Of a stretch of 64,000 bases of DNA, positions 18,267 through 27,642 are shown in pieces. Numbering within the stretch: the stretch's first letter is position 1; the number at the start of each line of letters is the position of its first letter. The notes under the pieces are model-generated. The model was not told the DNA's origin and made no database searches. It saw nothing but the letters and a program-made list of their open reading frames with translations. This DNA comes from Flavobacterium sp. (GTDB lineage: Bacteria > Bacteroidota > Bacteroidia > Flavobacteriales > Flavobacteriaceae). Location of the stretch: NCBI RefSeq assembly GCF_027484205.1, contig NZ_JAIXUB010000004.1:1-64000 (forward strand). The letters run 5' to 3'. The translations under genes were made by a program, and so were the position numbers.

Positions 18267-18923
18267 TTAATTTATCAATGATTCAATAAAAGAAACATCA
18301 ATAAATGTAAAATCTTTAAATATATATTTTGCTTCGTGTAATGTTGTTGCTTCTCCAATTCCGATGCTGGTCATATTTGCAATATTTGCGGCTTGAATTC
18401 CGGCTACTGAATCTTCAAAAACAATTGAATTCTCGTTTGTTGCACCTAATTTTTTTGCTGCTTGAAGAAATACTTCTGGATCAGGTTTTGCATTGGTAAC
18501 GTCATTTCCATCAACGATTGCATCAAATAAATTTAGAATTCCTGTTTTTTCTAAAATTGGTCGTGCGTTTTTACTTGCAGAACCTAATGCAACTAGCTGA
18601 TTTTTATCTTTTAAATAGTGTAATACAGGAAGTACACCAGGTAAAATTTCACTTTCATCAATATCTACCAAATACGATAGATAATCTTCATTTTTTTGAA
18701 TTAGCCATTTGTTTTTATCCTCTTGAGAAGCTTGAATTTCTCCAAGTTCTAAAATAATATCAAGAGATCGAACGCGGCTTACTCCTTTTAATTCTTCGTT
18801 GTGTTCGGGTGTAAATTCGATACCGAGTTCTTGAGCAAGTTTTTGCCACGCCAAAAAATGATATTTTGCTGTGTCAACGATTACTCCGTCAAGGTCGAAT
18901 ATGAATGCTTTTTTGTTATTCAT
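18267..18923 (-). CDS. pgmB: Beta-phosphoglucomutase
   Basis: 218 aa, cytoplasmic HAD-superfamily enzyme. FDLDGVIVDTAKYHFLAWQ (residues 9-27) carries the nucleophile Asp, the acid/base Asp and the family's typical His and Trp region. ALGSASKNA holds the motif II Ser and VFEDSVAGIQAA the motif IV acidic residues, all matching beta-phosphoglucomutases. It converts beta-glucose-1-phosphate from maltose phosphorylase to glucose-6-phosphate. Its start overlaps the permease stop by 8 bases (ATGAATAA), so translation is probably coupled. Confidence 0.92.
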   Translation of the reverse strand: MNNKKAFIFDLDGVIVDTAKYHFLAWQKLAQELGIEFTPEHNEELKGVSRVRSLDIILELGEIQASQEDKNKWLIQKNEDYLSYLVDIDESEILPGVLPVLHYLKDKNQLVALGSASKNARPILEKTGILNLFDAIVDGNDVTNAKPDPEVFLQAAKKLGATNENSIVFEDSVAGIQAANIANMTSIGIGEATTLHEAKYIFKDFTFIDVSFIESLIN

Positions 18924-20445
18924 TTAAATTAATTTTCGATTCGTCATTAATGGTTAAAGCTATTATTCCGGCAAGAATCATAGAAGCACCACCTATTAAT
19001 AAAGCGTAAATCGGTTCGCTGTTGAAAAATTTTGAAACTAAAAATCCTAAAATTGATGCGGCAACTAATTGAGGAATTACAATAAAAAAGTTAAAAACTC
19101 CCATGTAATACCCCATTTTGCTAGATGGCAATGAACCAGAAAGCATTGCATAAGGTATTGATAAAATACTTGCCCAAGCAATACCAACTCCAATCATAGG
19201 AAGCCATTCCATTGTAAAAACGGTTGGTTCGGAAATAAAATATACAGAGATCAAACCTAATCCTCCACAAACTAATGCTACAAAGTGTGTAAATTTTCTG
19301 CTTGTATATTTAGCTAATAATGGTAAAAGAAAAGCTGCTAAAGCTGCAATTAAGTTATAATTTGCAAACATTTCCCCAACTTGATTTGCTCCAGTATTGT
19401 ATGCTTCAGAAGTTGTGTCTGTTGTTTTGTAAATGTGCTGTGTAACGGCAAGAGTAGTGTAAATCCACATTGAAAATAGTGCAAACCATGAAAAGAATTG
19501 TACCCATGCTAATTGTTTCATGATTTTTGGCATAAACTGAAAGTCATTCATTATTGTAACGAACCCATTCTCTGTTTTATTAGCTTTTTGCATTAATCCA
19601 GAAATTAGCATCGCAATTCCGCCAAGTCCAATTAATCCAATTGATAATACATACAAATCTTTTTTCAAGTCATAATTAAAAATGGCAAATGAAAATAATA
19701 CACTTATAGCTAAAAGCAATAATCCTTTACTTAAATGTGATTTTCCATTTAACACAAACCATTCTCTTGAATGTGTTTCTTTTTGATATGATTCTTTATT
19801 ACTGTTTTCAAAAGCTTCTAACTCTTCAGGTGAATATTCTTTAGAAGTTAATACTGTCCATAAAACAGTTATTAAAAATGCAATTCCACCAAAATAGAAG
19901 GAATATTTAACAGAATCAGGAATAATTCCTAAAGGTGCTGTGTTACTTACCCCAAAATGAGTAAAAATTAATGGAAGTTTAGAAGCGAAATAGGCGCCAA
20001 TTCCAATAAAGAAACTTTGCATTGCAAAACCTGTAGTTCTTTGTGAATCGGGTAAATTATCACCTACAAATGCACGAAAAGGTTCCATAGAAACGTTGAT
20101 GGAAGCATCCATAATCCATAACATTCCGGCTGCAAACCATAAAACAGGAGAATTTGGCATTATAAATAAAGCGGCAGAAGCTAAAATTGCACCAGCAAGA
20201 AAATAAGGTTTTCTTCTTCCTAGTTTTGTCCATGTTCTGTCAGAAAAATATCCGATAATTGGCTGAATGATTAATCCAGTCATTGGAGCGGCGACCCACA
20301 AAATAGGAATGTCATCTATGTTAGCACCTAGAGTTTGAAATATTCTGCTAACATTTGAATTTTGTAGGGCAAAACCCATTTGTATCCCTAGAAATCCGAA
20401 ACTCATGTTCCAAATTTGCCAGAAACTTAACTTACGCTTTTCCAT
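18916..20445 (-). CDS. MFS sugar permease, probably for maltose
   Basis: 509 aa with about 12 membrane segments; no cleavable signal. The N-terminus FWQIWNMSFGFLGIQMGFAL and the loop DRTWTKLGRRKPYFLAG match the sucrose/maltose (SLC45/GPH-like) branch of the major facilitator family. A long central loop (about 205-230) separates the halves. It should import maltose or short maltodextrins across the inner membrane by proton symport. It is the first gene of the minus-strand starch operon and a LacI-type half-conserved operator lies about 157 bases upstream of its ATG. Confidence 0.88.
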   Translation of the reverse strand: MEKRKLSFWQIWNMSFGFLGIQMGFALQNSNVSRIFQTLGANIDDIPILWVAAPMTGLIIQPIIGYFSDRTWTKLGRRKPYFLAGAILASAALFIMPNSPVLWFAAGMLWIMDASINVSMEPFRAFVGDNLPDSQRTTGFAMQSFFIGIGAYFASKLPLIFTHFGVSNTAPLGIIPDSVKYSFYFGGIAFLITVLWTVLTSKEYSPEELEAFENSNKESYQKETHSREWFVLNGKSHLSKGLLLLAISVLFSFAIFNYDLKKDLYVLSIGLIGLGGIAMLISGLMQKANKTENGFVTIMNDFQFMPKIMKQLAWVQFFSWFALFSMWIYTTLAVTQHIYKTTDTTSEAYNTGANQVGEMFANYNLIAALAAFLLPLLAKYTSRKFTHFVALVCGGLGLISVYFISEPTVFTMEWLPMIGVGIAWASILSIPYAMLSGSLPSSKMGYYMGVFNFFIVIPQLVAASILGFLVSKFFNSEPIYALLIGGASMILAGIIALTINDESKINLNE

Positions 20446-20471
20446 TATCGTAATTTATTGGTTAGAAATAC

Positions 20472-20490
20472 GATAAGCGTGATGCTTATC
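20472..20490. promoter_or_regulatory. Short palindrome upstream of the permease
   Basis: GATAAGC, GTGAT, GCTTATC form a perfect 7-bp inverted repeat 27 bases before the permease ATG. It lies in the 5' leader or promoter and could be a regulator site or an RNA hairpin near the start. No matching site was noticed elsewhere. Confidence 0.3.
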
Positions 20491-20551
20491 AAAACTTATT
20501 TTTTGTTTTCGAAGTAAAAAGTATAAGCTTTGATTTGGTAAAGATATTAAA

Positions 20552-20581
20552 AGATTTCAGATTTCAGATTTCAGATTTCAG
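20552..20581 (+). repeat. Tandem AGATTTC heptamer, four units
   Basis: Four perfect copies of AGATTTC run from 20552 to 20579, followed by AG. They lie between the permease and the regulator gene, about 20 bases from the degenerate LacI-type operator. No coding role. Confidence 0.75.
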
Positions 20582-20601
20582 AATTTTCATGAAATGACTT
20601 A

Positions 20602-20615
20602 CGAAAACGTTTTTT
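20602..20615. promoter_or_regulatory. Degenerate LacI-type operator upstream of the permease operon
   Basis: CGAAAACGTTTTTT matches 12 of 14 bases of the perfect palindrome found before susC; the right half ends TTTT instead of TTCG. It lies 157 bases upstream of the permease ATG and 20 bases past the regulator stop. Confidence 0.5.
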
Positions 20616-20634
20616 TGTTGATAAAAAAATTATG

Positions 20635-21657
20635 CTATTTTGTGGATTCTCTTTCAACTAGTTCGGTTTCAATTACTTCTGTTTTATATTGTTCTTCGTA
20701 GTCTTCTTCTTCGATTTCAAGTTTTTCAAGAAGCATTTTTGCTGCTTTTTCACCCATTTTCACTCCATTTTGACTTACAGTTGTAATCGAAGGAGAAGAG
20801 TATTTAGATATAATTCCATCGGTAAAACCAATTACAGATATATCATTTGGAACAGATTTTCCTAGTCGTGTTGCAACTTTGATAGCTGTAACTGCAAAAA
20901 TTTCGTTTACTGCAAAAATTGCATCTAAGTTGTGGTTAGTGATTAAATTCTCAATTTGAGCTTCAAAGTTGTCTGTGTCTTCAATTTTGACAATCAAATT
21001 TTCATCTACTTTAATATCATTAGTTTTTAAAGCTTTGAGATAGCCTTCAGTTCTTAATTTCCCTACACTAACATAATCTACAGTTGTTAATAGTGCAATT
21101 TTTTTAAATCCTTTATCAATTAAAAATTGCGTTGCGTTGAAAGCAGCTAAATTATCGTCAATAATTACCTTGTCACACAAAATATCATTAGTAATTCTGT
21201 CAAACATTACTACTGGCATACCTTGATTGATAACTTCCGTAATATGGTGAAAATCTCTCTTTTGTTGAGTTTCTTTAGATAATGACATTATAAATCCATC
21301 AATACTGCCATTAGCTAGCATTTCCATGTTAATTACTTCTTTGTCAAATGATTCGTCAGAAAGGCAAACGATTACATTATAGCCATTTTCATTGGCGACA
21401 TGTTCTACGCCACTAATTACAGTTGCAAAAAAATGATGTATAATTTCAGGAATTATTATGCAAATAGTTTTAGATTTTCTGTTTTTTAAGCTTAGAGCAA
21501 TATTGTTTGGTTTGTAGTTGTATAATTTAGCAAAAGCTTGAACTTTTTGTCTTGTATCTTCACTTATTTCTGGACTATCTCTCAAGGATTTGGATACCGT
21601 TGAAATGGAAACATCCAATTCCTTAGCTATTTGTTTTAAAGTGACTTTTCTTCTCAT
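20635..21657 (-). CDS. LacI family transcriptional regulator of the starch locus
   Basis: 340 aa. The N-terminal helix-turn-helix TLKQIAKELDVSISTVSKSL (residues 5-24) is a full LacI-type DNA-binding domain, followed by the hinge NNIALSLKNRKSKTI and a periplasmic-binding-like effector domain (about 62-330). The effector is probably a maltodextrin or glucose-derived sugar, by analogy with MalR-type regulators; this cannot be read from sequence. It lies between the two arms of the starch locus and near two copies of a CG-centred palindrome. It replaces the SusR-type sensor used in Bacteroides. Confidence 0.9.
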   Translation of the reverse strand: MRRKVTLKQIAKELDVSISTVSKSLRDSPEISEDTRQKVQAFAKLYNYKPNNIALSLKNRKSKTICIIIPEIIHHFFATVISGVEHVANENGYNVIVCLSDESFDKEVINMEMLANGSIDGFIMSLSKETQQKRDFHHITEVINQGMPVVMFDRITNDILCDKVIIDDNLAAFNATQFLIDKGFKKIALLTTVDYVSVGKLRTEGYLKALKTNDIKVDENLIVKIEDTDNFEAQIENLITNHNLDAIFAVNEIFAVTAIKVATRLGKSVPNDISVIGFTDGIISKYSSPSITTVSQNGVKMGEKAAKMLLEKLEIEEEDYEEQYKTEVIETELVERESTK

Positions 21658-21826
21658 TTTTAATATTGTGAAATTATTTTTAGAAATAGTTTTTTTTGTA
21701 ATGTTAAGTAATTGAAAAATGTTTAACTAAAACATTTAAAATTAAATTCTGAATAAAGGTATGTTTAATTTTTTTAATTGTCAATTTTACCCTTAATTTT
21801 CTGAAAATTAGAGAAAGTTTTCAACA

Positions 21827-21840
21827 CGAAAACGTTTTCG
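21827..21840. promoter_or_regulatory. LacI-type operator upstream of susC
   Basis: CGAAAACGTTTTCG is a perfect 14-bp palindrome with the central CG typical of LacI-family sites. It lies 109 bases before the SusC ATG and 187 bases from the regulator start, in the 291-base intergenic region. The rest of that region is AT-rich with no clear promoter match; a TTTG (21869-21872) and TAAATTTA (21886-21893) are only a poor promoter pair. Confidence 0.65.
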
Positions 21841-21948
21841 GAAGTATATATATACGATGTCATTTTTTTTTGTGAATATTTATCATAAATTTAACATTCG
21901 AAGTTAAAGTATAAGCAAAAAAACAAATTATTAACCTAAACAAAATGT

Positions 21949-24888
21949 ATGAAAACAATTTATCAAAAGTTGTTATTTTTATTACTACTTCTGCCATTTA
22001 GTGTCTTTGCACAAAGCACACTAGAAGGTGTTGTAAAGGATTCAAAATCTAAACAACCCATTCCAGGTGTAAATGTAGTAGTTCAAGGTGCCGCAGCAGG
22101 TACTTCAACTGATTTAGACGGTAAGTTTAAATTAGCTAAACTAAAAAGTGGAGACAAAATTGTCTTTTCTTTTATTGGTTACAAAAATGAGATTGTAAAT
22201 TACAACGGACAATCTTCAATTTCAGTTTCATTAGAGGAAGAATCTAATCAAATTCAAGAAGTTGTAGTTCAAGTTGGTTATGGTACTGTTAAGAAAAAAG
22301 ATGCGACAGGATCAGTAGCCACTGTTGCTAGCAAAGATTTTAATAAAGGAGCCAATGTAACGGTTGAGAATTTATTAAACGGTAGAGTTGCAGGTTTAAC
22401 AATAAATACAAGTGGTGCGCCAGGGTCAGGATCGCAAATAAGAATTAGAGGAGGTTCTTCTCTATTTGCATCTAATGATCCATTAGTTGTTGTTGATGGT
22501 TTGCCAATATCAAATACTACAAACGTAGGATCTACTTCGTTTTTAGCATCTTTAAATCCAAGTGATATTGAAACTTTTACTGTTTTGAAAGACGCTTCAT
22601 CAACTGCTATTTATGGTGCAAGAGCTTCAAATGGGGTAATAATTATTACAACTAAAAAAGGTTCTAAAAAATTATCTGTAGATTATAATTTTAATTATGG
22701 TTCTGGAAAATTAGTTGACAAAATTGATGTTTTTAGTGCAGATGAATACAGAAATATTATTCAAACATTAAGACCTGGTGATGTTGGGTTGCTAGGAAAT
22801 TCAAACACTGATTGGCAAGAAGCAATCTATAGAAGAACAGATTATTTTGATAATAATTTATCATTAAAAGGAAATTTATTTAACAAAATCCCTGCAAGAA
22901 TATCAATTGGTAGAACTTACCAAGAAGGGTTGAGACTTACAAATGAGTTTAATAGAAATACTGTGTCAGCAGCATTATCTCCTTCTTTATTAAAAGATCA
23001 CTTAAAATTGAGATTTAGTGCTAATTACACAAATGAAACTAATAGATTTGCTGATGGTGTTGAAAACTCAGCAATTCAATTTGATCCTACTCAGCCTATA
23101 TATGATTCGAATTCTCCGTTTGGCGGATTCTTTGAATATTATAATTACAATGCAGCTACTAATCAAAATGCTTTATTGTTAGCTCCAAGAAATCCTGTAG
23201 CTCAGTTGATTCAAACTAATGATAGTGGTAGAAATAATAGATTATTTGGTAATATCGAGTTTGATTATAAATTTCATTTTTTACCTGAATTAAGAGCTGT
23301 TTTAAATTTAGGTTATGATGAATCAAGAGGTAATAGATTAAGATTAGTTTCTCCTGATGCTGCAACTGGTGGTAGTATTGGTGATGTCAGATATGGAACT
23401 AATGAGTTTAGAACTAAAAACATCAAAAATAAATTATTAGATTTTTATCTAGTTTATAATAAATTGTTTGGAAAAATAAATTTTGAACTAACAGGTGGTT
23501 ATTCTTATCAAAAGTTTGAAGAGCATGAATATTTTACTGGAAACAGATATAATATTTTTAACCAAGATGCTGATGCTATTGATCCTACTGATAATGTTTT
23601 AATTGGTTTTTTTGGTAGAACTAATTTAACTTTTAATGATAAGTATTTATTAACACTTTCTATGAGAAGAGACGCTACTTCTAGATTTGATGTTAATAAT
23701 AGATGGGGTAATTTTCCAGCAGCTGCTTTTGCATGGAAAATGAAAGATGATTTCTTTGCAGACTCTAAAATAGTTTCTGATTTTAAACTTAGATTAGGAT
23801 GGGGTATTACAGGTCAACAAGTTTTACCATCTGATGCTAATAATTATTATTTACAACAATATTCAGTTGGAGGTACAAATTCTCAATATATTTTTGGATC
23901 AATTCCTTATGCAGTTGGAATTCCAAATCCTTACAATACAAATCTAAAGTGGGAAGAAACAACAACTTACAATTTAGGTTTTGATTACGGACTATTGAAT
24001 AATAGAATTACAGGAACATTAGATTTATTTTACAAAAAAGCAGATGATATGATTTCAAAAACTGCTTTTGCTGATGGAGGAAGTTTTACAAACAGAGGAT
24101 GGGCAAACATAGGATCTTTTACTACTAAAGGCATTGAATTTGCTGTAAACGCAGAAATTTTAAATTCTAAAAACTTTAAATGGAATGTTAATTTTAATGC
24201 AACTAAATTTGAAAGAAGAATCGACGAACTTGCTTTGAATTCTGATATCTTATTAGGTGATGTAGGAGCTGGAACAGGTGGAACAGCACAAATATTAAGC
24301 GAAGGCTTTACTCCGTACTCTTTCTATGTTTACAAACAGTTATATGATAGTAATAACAATCCTATTGAAGGAGCTTATGCAGATTTAAATGGTGATAGTA
24401 TTATCAATGGTGATGATAGATACATTTATAAAAATCCAGATCCAGACTTAACTTTAGGTTTTGCTTCAAATATGAATTATAAAAATTTAGATTTTTCATT
24501 TAACTTAAGAGCAAGTTTAGGAAATAGAATTTATAATTCTGTTAATGCTACAAAAGCACAATATGATTTACTTAAAAATAATGCAGTATTAGGAAATATT
24601 CCATCTTCAGTTTTGTCAACTGATTTCAATACAACATCTGATGTTATTTTATCTGATATATATATTGAGAACGGATCATTTTTAAGATTAGATAATGTAA
24701 CTTTAGGTTATACTTTCCCTGAAGTATTTGATGGAAAAGCTTCTGTTAGATTATTTACAGGAGTTCAAAATGCATTTGTTCTTACAAAATACTCAGGTTT
24801 AGATCCAGAAATTGCGAACGATGGTAGAGATAATACAATTTACCCAAGACAACGTTCGATTCTATTTGGTGCAAACGTAAAATTTTAA
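21949..24888 (+). CDS. SusC/RagA family TonB-dependent outer membrane transporter
   Basis: 979 aa. A signal peptide (MKTIYQKLLFLLLLLPFSVFAQ) is followed by a carboxypeptidase-regulatory-like domain (about 25-100, VVKDSKSKQPIPGVNVVVQG), the TonB plug with VLKDASSTAIYGARASNGV and IIITTKKGS, and a beta-barrel to the C-terminus (SILFGANVKF). It forms the pore that imports maltodextrins bound by SusD, using TonB energy. Length fits the family. SusD starts 10 bases downstream. No anti-sigma or sensor domain is present, in keeping with control by the LacI-type regulator. Confidence 0.95.
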   Translation: MKTIYQKLLFLLLLLPFSVFAQSTLEGVVKDSKSKQPIPGVNVVVQGAAAGTSTDLDGKFKLAKLKSGDKIVFSFIGYKNEIVNYNGQSSISVSLEEESNQIQEVVVQVGYGTVKKKDATGSVATVASKDFNKGANVTVENLLNGRVAGLTINTSGAPGSGSQIRIRGGSSLFASNDPLVVVDGLPISNTTNVGSTSFLASLNPSDIETFTVLKDASSTAIYGARASNGVIIITTKKGSKKLSVDYNFNYGSGKLVDKIDVFSADEYRNIIQTLRPGDVGLLGNSNTDWQEAIYRRTDYFDNNLSLKGNLFNKIPARISIGRTYQEGLRLTNEFNRNTVSAALSPSLLKDHLKLRFSANYTNETNRFADGVENSAIQFDPTQPIYDSNSPFGGFFEYYNYNAATNQNALLLAPRNPVAQLIQTNDSGRNNRLFGNIEFDYKFHFLPELRAVLNLGYDESRGNRLRLVSPDAATGGSIGDVRYGTNEFRTKNIKNKLLDFYLVYNKLFGKINFELTGGYSYQKFEEHEYFTGNRYNIFNQDADAIDPTDNVLIGFFGRTNLTFNDKYLLTLSMRRDATSRFDVNNRWGNFPAAAFAWKMKDDFFADSKIVSDFKLRLGWGITGQQVLPSDANNYYLQQYSVGGTNSQYIFGSIPYAVGIPNPYNTNLKWEETTTYNLGFDYGLLNNRITGTLDLFYKKADDMISKTAFADGGSFTNRGWANIGSFTTKGIEFAVNAEILNSKNFKWNVNFNATKFERRIDELALNSDILLGDVGAGTGGTAQILSEGFTPYSFYVYKQLYDSNNNPIEGAYADLNGDSIINGDDRYIYKNPDPDLTLGFASNMNYKNLDFSFNLRASLGNRIYNSVNATKAQYDLLKNNAVLGNIPSSVLSTDFNTTSDVILSDIYIENGSFLRLDNVTLGYTFPEVFDGKASVRLFTGVQNAFVLTKYSGLDPEIANDGRDNTIYPRQRSILFGANVKF

Positions 24889-24898
24889 AATAAAAACT

Positions 24899-26500
24899 AT
24901 GAAAAAAATTAATTTAAGTTTTATCGCATTACTAGGATTTATGTTTTTGCTAAATTCTTGTACTGATGATTTAAATGTTGTCCCTGAAGATGACGACGTT
25001 TTCTTGTCAGAAGATTTTTTTAATCAACCTGATGCTTATAAAAAAGGTTTAGCAGGTGTTTATGGAAATTTTTCTTTAACAGGTGCTGCAGGTCCAGGTT
25101 CATCTTTCCTTGAAGGAATTGACGCAGGAACTAGCCAGTATGGTAGATGTCTTTGGTATATGGAGAATTTGACTACAGATGAAGTTATCTGGAGTTATGA
25201 AAATGATCCTGGAACTAAAGAATTACAAAGAAATACTTGGACAGCTCAAAATCCAGTAATTTTAGGGATGTATAGTAGAGCTATGGCAGAAGTTGCTTTT
25301 GTTAATGAATATTTGAGACAAACTACTCCAGAAAAGTTAAATTCTAGAGGAGTTACTGATGCAACAACGTTATCAGAAATTGAGTTGTATAGAAATGAAG
25401 TTAAGGTTTTAAGATCATTAGCCTACTATCATTTAATGGATTTGTTTGGTAAAGCTACATTTGTTACTGAAAATGATCCTCCAGGGTTTGCTGGACCTCA
25501 ATATGATAGAAACCAACTTTTCAATTTTATTGAAGAGGAACTTACAGAAGTTATACCAAACTTAAAAGCTGCAAGAACAAATGAGTATGGTAGAGTTGAT
25601 CAAGCTGTTGCAAAAATGATTTTAGCTAAAATTTATTTAAACGCAGAAGTTTACATTGGTACCAATAGATATTCAGATTGTGCTACTTTATGTACAGAGA
25701 TTATTGGATCAGGATATACTCTTAATTCTAATTACTTAAATAATTTTAAAGCGGATAATAATAATTCATCAGAAATGATTTTCACATTTCAATCAGATGG
25801 TATTACTACTCAAAATTATGGTCCTACAACAGTAATGATTAATGGTCAAGTAGGTTCAATTGAACAAAACGGAACTGGTTTAGGAGTTAGTTCAGGTGGA
25901 TGGGGTGGAGCTTTAAGATTGAGAAAACAATTTGTTCAAAAATTTGAAGGCGCTGATTTTAACACTGACTCAAGAAAAACTATTATTTCTGGTCCTAGAA
26001 ATATTGACATTTCAGATATAGCTAATAGAGATCAAGGTTATATTTTAGCTAAATATTCTAATGTTACATCTACAGGAGGATTAGGATCAAGTACTACTTT
26101 TGTAAATACTGATTTTCCATTATTTCGTTTAGCAGATGTTTATTTAATGTATGCAGAATGTGCTGTTAGAGGTGCATCATCTGCAAGTTTAACTCAAGCG
26201 TTAGATTATGTTAATGATTTAAGAGAAAGAGCAAATTCTGGTTCTACAATAGCAAATATTGATTCTTCAGATTTAACTCTAGATTTTATTATTGATGAGC
26301 GTGCGAGAGAATTACATTGGGAATCTCACAGAAGACAAGATTTAATTAGATTTAACAAGTACACGGGTGGAAGCTACAATTGGGCTTGGAAAGGAAATGG
26401 ATCGAATGGAATTTCAATTTCAAACAATTTAAAATTATTTCCAATACCATCTGCATCACTTGCTGCAAATCCTAATTTAACTCAAAACCCTGGATATTAA
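24899..26500 (+). CDS. SusD/RagB family starch-binding surface lipoprotein
   Basis: 533 aa. The lipoprotein signal ends LLNSC, followed by TDD, an acidic motif that marks surface export in Bacteroidota. The SusD fold is helped by TPR-like helices (EVKVLRSLAYYHLMDLFGKA; RVDQAVAKMILAKIYLNAEV) and the C-terminal RagB block FIIDERARELHWESHRRQDLI. It caps the SusC pore and captures maltodextrins. Co-transcribed with SusC. Confidence 0.95.
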   Translation: MKKINLSFIALLGFMFLLNSCTDDLNVVPEDDDVFLSEDFFNQPDAYKKGLAGVYGNFSLTGAAGPGSSFLEGIDAGTSQYGRCLWYMENLTTDEVIWSYENDPGTKELQRNTWTAQNPVILGMYSRAMAEVAFVNEYLRQTTPEKLNSRGVTDATTLSEIELYRNEVKVLRSLAYYHLMDLFGKATFVTENDPPGFAGPQYDRNQLFNFIEEELTEVIPNLKAARTNEYGRVDQAVAKMILAKIYLNAEVYIGTNRYSDCATLCTEIIGSGYTLNSNYLNNFKADNNNSSEMIFTFQSDGITTQNYGPTTVMINGQVGSIEQNGTGLGVSSGGWGGALRLRKQFVQKFEGADFNTDSRKTIISGPRNIDISDIANRDQGYILAKYSNVTSTGGLGSSTTFVNTDFPLFRLADVYLMYAECAVRGASSASLTQALDYVNDLRERANSGSTIANIDSSDLTLDFIIDERARELHWESHRRQDLIRFNKYTGGSYNWAWKGNGSNGISISNNLKLFPIPSASLAANPNLTQNPGY

Positions 26501-26525
26501 TTTATTAACTATAAAAATAATAAAA

Positions 26526-27581
26526 ATGAAAAATACAATAAAATCAATTTTTACACTAGCATTAGTTGCTTCTACTTTTTGGTCTTGTGAAGACGAACAA
26601 GATTTGCGATTTGCTACACCTGAAGCATCATTTGAAATTCTTTCTCCTCAGTCAGGTGAAGGCGTGGTTTTGACTCCTGATAATCCACTAAATCCTGCTT
26701 TAGCACTTACTTGGGGTAATATGGATTATGGTACACCAACAGAAGTAACATATACTATTCAAGTTGACAAAAACGGAGATAACTTTGATAATCCTGTAGA
26801 TGTTGTAAATACAACTAATACATACATAACTATATCTTCAGATGTTTTAAATGGTGCTGCAGTAGCTGCAGGTTTAACTCCATATTCTGAAGGAGGTTTA
26901 GATGTTAGAATTAAATCAACAATTGGAAGTACAGCATCTCAAGAGGCTTTTTCAACACCTATTACTTATCTTGTAACTCCATATTCTACTGACTTGCCTA
27001 AAATAGCTGTTCCTGGTAATCATCAAGGATGGAATCCACCAACAGCTCCAACTTTAGCGTCTTCTGGTTTTGGACAAACAGATTATGAAGGTTATGTTTG
27101 GCTTGACGGAGGACACAAATTTGTAGGTCCAGATCCAGCAGGTAACTTTAATTGGGGAAATACTGATTGGGGTGATGATGGTACTTTTAGTGGTGTTCTT
27201 GCTGAATCAGGAGAATCAGATATTTCTGCTACTCCAGGTTATTATAGAATTCAGGCTAACACAGCAACATTGTTATACACAGAAACGTTAACAACTTGGG
27301 GTATTGTAGGTGCTGCAACACCAGGTAGTTGGGATAATAGTACTCCTTTAACATACAATCCGACTACAAAAAAATGGGAAGGAACAGTTGCTTTAACTGC
27401 TGGTGAATTTAAATTCAGAGCTAATAATGCTTGGGCTATTAATTTAGGAGGTGATCCAGATGAAGATGGATCAATGAATTATGATGGTCCTAATTTGTCA
27501 GTTGGTACAGCTGGAACTTATACTGTAGTATTAGATTTGTCTGATCCTAGACAATATTCATATACTTTAACGGCAAATTAA
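26526..27581 (+). CDS. SusE-like outer membrane starch-binding lipoprotein
   Basis: 351 aa. The lipoprotein signal ends TFWSC, followed by EDEQD, again a surface-export motif. The N-terminal SusE-type domain (ALTWGNMDYGTPTEVTYTIQ) is followed by two carbohydrate-binding-like modules, the second with WGIVGAATPGSWDNSTPL and FRANNAWAINLGGD; the paired Trp residues are usual for glucan binding. It should hold starch near the SusCD pore. A terminator follows, closing the susCDE transcript. Confidence 0.88.
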   Translation: MKNTIKSIFTLALVASTFWSCEDEQDLRFATPEASFEILSPQSGEGVVLTPDNPLNPALALTWGNMDYGTPTEVTYTIQVDKNGDNFDNPVDVVNTTNTYITISSDVLNGAAVAAGLTPYSEGGLDVRIKSTIGSTASQEAFSTPITYLVTPYSTDLPKIAVPGNHQGWNPPTAPTLASSGFGQTDYEGYVWLDGGHKFVGPDPAGNFNWGNTDWGDDGTFSGVLAESGESDISATPGYYRIQANTATLLYTETLTTWGIVGAATPGSWDNSTPLTYNPTTKKWEGTVALTAGEFKFRANNAWAINLGGDPDEDGSMNYDGPNLSVGTAGTYTVVLDLSDPRQYSYTLTAN

Positions 27582-27597
27582 TTATAAAAACATTTTT

Positions 27598-27628
27598 AAA
27601 GGGCTTTCTTTAATAGAAAGCCCTTTTC
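27598..27628 (+). terminator. Intrinsic terminator after the SusE-like gene
   Basis: GGGCTTTCT and AGAAAGCCC form a 9-bp stem (27601-27623) followed by TTTTC. The downstream amylase ATG lies about 20 bases further, so its expression needs readthrough or an unseen promoter. Confidence 0.75.
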
Positions 27629-27642
27629 TATAAAAATAAACT

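Noticed and set aside
20552..20581. CRISPR-like or phase-variation tract inside a gene
   Set aside because: The four heptamers are contiguous and lie between genes, so they cannot shift a reading frame.
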